A stretch of DNA of 64,000 nt. Source: Amblyornis subalaris (taxonomy: Eukaryota; Chordata; Aves; Passeriformes; Ptilonorhynchidae). Shown in pieces: positions 61,001-64,000 of this stretch. How positions within the stretch are numbered: the first letter of the stretch is position 1; every line of letters starts with the position of its first letter. The notes below the pieces were generated by a model, which made no database searches, was not told the origin of the DNA, and saw only the letters and a list, made by a program, of their open reading frames with translations. The stretch spans positions 1,216,436-1,280,435 of the forward strand of contig JACAXG010000092.1 of the NCBI GenBank assembly GCA_018881555.1, read 5' to 3'. Position numbers and translations under genes: made by a program.

Positions 61001-63798
61001 CCGAGAGAAGTTGTTTCACTTTGTCTCTGAAAATGTGTACATATCCTACCTGTTCCTTTGGTTGCCCCCTACATGAACTTCCTACATTATCCAGAAATAA
61101 GATCAATAATTAGGTCTCTCCTTTTTCTTTGCTGTTCAGAGAAAGAGAGGGAAGAAGTGGCCCTCAGTACTAGAGCAGACATCAGCTTTAGATTTCTGCC
61201 ACCATTTTGGTAAGCAAAATAGATACCTACCACGGAAGCAGTGTGTCACTTCATGCCTTCAAGTATGCCACAGACATGGTCCTGCACCAGCCACTAGGAC
61301 TCCTCCCCACCTTGAACCAAAGCTCAGATACAGCCCTTCCTCCTCAGACAATTCAGAAGAAGACATGGCAGAGTTAGAAACCATTTATTCTTTGAAATAG
61401 CCTGAGGAAAGATAATTCCCATATTTCCCCTGTCAGTCACATTTATTTTATTACCACAGTGGCAGGATCATCCAAATGCATTTTAACCCATTAAGATAAG
61501 ACATCAGCATCCAGAAGAACACAAGTATTACCTTTATTGTATAGTCACTGCAGACTGCATCAGCAACTTGTAAGGAAAAGTTGCCATAACAAATGCCATA
61601 CCAAAAGGGACTTTGCAGTTTTTGACTTATATTTCCCCCTTATTCTCCTACTAAACTAAGGGCAGTATTTCTTTCATAAATAAAGTAAACCTAAGTAATT
61701 GAAAGAAGACCTGTTCTTCAGAACAAGGCTACCTCAAGGCTATCTTCTATCAGAATGTATATTATTTGGAAGATGTGTGGCATGAAGAATACTTCTTTTG
61801 TATATTCAAGTCAAAATATTTTCCCTAAAAAATCTTTCAGTAAAAGTTTACTTTTTGAAAAACAGTATTAGTTAAAGACTAAAGTAAGGCTAAAGAAGCT
61901 TGTTGCTAACCAAGTACAATGAACAGTGAGATCAAAGCAGATAAGTGTGAAATGGCTGCTTCAACCTTGTACTTGTGTCCCCAACATTGATTTTAATGAC
62001 TTTCCCTCCTTGCCTCTGAAAAAACAATTGTGACAATGGGGAACTTGAAGTCTTGATAATGGAAACTTTCACTAATCTTTTTTTCAGAAGAAGTAAATGT
62101 ATAAGGAGTTAGTTTAATATATGTAGTTTACCATATCATCTACTGCTCACTCCCAGCGAGATTTTATTACACACTGTCAAGTCATCATGAAGCCACAAAC
62201 ATCCACAAGTAAGGCAATGTTAGAATATGGATTGTCTGCAAAGCAATAGTTGAATCCCCCTGCGTATATCATCATGATAATTCTCCATATATATAATTAC
62301 ACTGCACTTTATTCCATATTATTGTCTGTCATTCTTGCAGAGGAAGGACTGTGCTTGGTTAATGATCAGCTAGTCCCATTCAGCTCCATTCTTGTGTGCA
62401 GGATCAGTTACTGCACAGTATTCAACCCCGGTTCTGAACACAGAATTGCTAGCTTTTTAATTCAATTTTCTACAAGGATCAGAAGTACATTTAATAAATT
62501 AAAATTTTTTATATCATTGGTATTTGTGAGTGGTATATTAGGATGGTTATATCCACAAGGGACAGAGACTATAAAATCAAAGAATGTACTATATTCACAT
62601 AGCAAAAGTAAGAGATCCAGAACCTAACTTTCCAGTTTGATTTGCATTTTCTAGCTGCATGTATTTAAAATGCTTTGATTTCTCTTATAGTTATCAGTTC
62701 CTCCACACTGAGCAGTAAGAAAATGAGTAATACACAGCCAAACATTGCCTTTGTCTTAGTGAATGTCACAGACTCTTTGACAGTGGTGTAGAAAAACACG
62801 CAGATCTTTGAATAAGTAATGAACTATTTAACTGGGCAGTCTTCTTTTTCTATCCTTGTCTCTGTAAGAGGCTTAGTTATGCACCTGAGCTCCCTCTGAA
62901 TTCTGAAATAAGCAAGAGCTATGAGACTGTGCCACTCAGGATTGCTTTGCTTACATCTGAACCCCGGGAAAAATAGCTTTCCTGGTATCACTGGCTGGGA
63001 ATGGGAGCTTGGGCTGATGGACAGCTAAAATCTTCTTTATACCCCGGGAAACTTTTTGTTAGGGATGGCAAAATTGTTCCTGAAACAGTGAGAGAATCTG
63101 AATTTATTGAAAACAAAATTTTCCACTGCTTTTTCTGTTGTACAGTTACCATGATCCCAATATTCCTTATGAGTAGTCCATACCAAATAAACTTGTCACA
63201 GTGAGTTTTCAAATAAAGGAAACTGCAGAGCAAGCAATATTAAAGTCTAAAAGAAGTCTGTCTTTAGGTAAAAGGCCAATATAAAACCAAGCAGCAAGCA
63301 AGGGTGAAATGTCCTCTGGTTTGGAATAGTCCTTTTATCAGTTTTATAATGCTTCTTTGAAGGTGGAATAAAGACTAAGCTAGACATCAAATTCAGATTA
63401 AAGTAATTCACATAGAGAAAATGGGACATCAGAATCTCTGAACTGCAGTGAGTGGATTGCAATCTAATTTATTTAAAAGGGAAATTAAAATTTCTGAATA
63501 TTTTGATTCAAATTTCATTCTAATAGGAGATTTTATTAAATTAAATATTTGAAGACTTTTTACTTCTAAACTAAACTGAAACATTTTTTTCCTCAAATTG
63601 GAACTGAACTGAAACATTAATTTTGAAATACATATTGAAACTTGTTAGCAAAAAAAGATTAGATTATTTTCTCATTCTTTATTCATTCAGAATACACATT
63701 TAACCATAATATTATTTGTTCTATTAGGGATCTTTTCAACACATGGATCATTTGCAGATGCTAAGGACTTCAGGACAGAAACAAATAGTAGACTCTTC
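55054..63798. other. AT-rich non-coding DNA, no gene seen
   Basis: About 8.7 kb without a recognisable gene. Notable bits: a purine-rich plus strand at about 55146-55290, A-runs near 58370 and 58790, the 25-bp tandem repeat at 59634-59691, and a CpG-containing patch at about 60510-60620. Open frames reach 125 codons (62250-62627), which is hydrophobic at its start but has no domain I recognise. CCCCGGGAAA occurs twice about 80 bp apart near 62962 and 63042. Confidence 0.5.
59634..59691. repeat. 25-bp tandem repeat, 2.3 copies
   Basis: Unit CTTCCCCCAAACCTATTG plus seven T, perfect in two copies (59634-59658 and 59659-59683), then a partial third (59684-59691). Perfect identity indicates a recent array that may vary in copy number. 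Not a CRISPR: there are no spacers. Confidence 0.95.
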
Positions 63799-64000
63799 TG
63801 TGGTGGTGGGTTTGACCACCTACTCCCTCCCCTATGGTGAGGAAAGTCTCTCCCCCCAGACTCTGCTTTTGGTACCTCCCTTGTTCAGTTGACCTGTCAA
63901 TCTATGTACCCTTACATGGTTTGGTTCTGGAAAGTTCTCCCTTCCTCGGTGCCCCATTGGCCTTGTTTCCCTGTTCCTCCCCTCACCTACCCTCATTGGT
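63799..64000 (+). mobile_element. Possible LTR start, cut by window edge
   Basis: From TGTGGTGGTGGG at 63799 the sequence turns abruptly GC-richer and looks like an LTR U3 region. It has pyrimidine-rich blocks (CTACTCCCTCCCC, CTCCCCCCAGACTC) and two inverted CCAAT boxes (ATTGG at 63956-63960 and 63995-63999). The rest, including any TATA box and polyadenylation signal, would lie beyond 64000. The assignment is by style only and could be wrong. Confidence 0.4.

Noticed and set aside
62250..62627. 125-codon plus-strand frame with a hydrophobic start
   Set aside because: No recognisable domain, no promoter or splice context, and base composition like the surrounding non-coding DNA.

Overview
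This window looks like vertebrate, almost certainly avian, nuclear DNA. It is AT-rich, has no convincing protein-coding gene, and carries many copies of CR1 (chicken repeat 1) LINEs. Several copies end in the short ATTCTATGATTCT-type motif typical of avian CR1 3' ends. At least two LTR-type sequences are present, and their style reminds me of songbird endogenous retroviruses, but this comes from memory of the families and no search was run. I saw no bacterial-type operons, CRISPR arrays, rRNA or tRNA genes. The longest open frames (up to 147 codons) are either antisense or sense shadows of CR1 or carry no recognisable domain. The window is best read as a gene desert or the inside of a very large intron.

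Layout. 1-1091 is unremarkable AT-rich DNA, followed by a plus-strand CR1 (1092-1888). 1889-10829 is unique AT-rich sequence with a small hairpin (4624-4672), a 47-bp tandem duplication (5534-5627), a short minus-strand CR1 tail (6311-6434) and a TGATA/TA microsatellite (10457-10520). A plus-strand CR1 lies at 10830-11297. A probable minus-strand solo LTR (about 16692-17778) forms a GC-rich island. 17779-30389 is mostly unique, with a G-quadruplex-prone tract (19682-19717) and a very old CR1-like relic (26925-27120).

30390-32400 holds the longest CR1, on the minus strand. It keeps parts of the endonuclease and the reverse transcriptase FADD motif but appears to lack the reverse transcriptase segment with catalytic motif A. 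33141-34030 is an unclassified GC-richer block. A plus CR1 tail lies at 35440-35685. From 40440 to 45641 there are four separate minus-strand CR1 or CR1-like pieces. A solo LTR of a different family is at about 48293-48690, a plus CR1 tail at 54640-55053, and what may be the start of a third LTR runs off the right edge from 63799.

No genes act together here. The most interesting unexplained items are an imperfect 22-bp-stem hairpin at 53529-53586, three plus-strand exon-like segments between 37401 and 43613 that share one open reading frame if spliced, a CpG-rich patch near 60510-60620, and two CR1 fragments lacking their 3' ends, which is the reverse of the usual 5' truncation. I found no convincing evidence for a new biological system.
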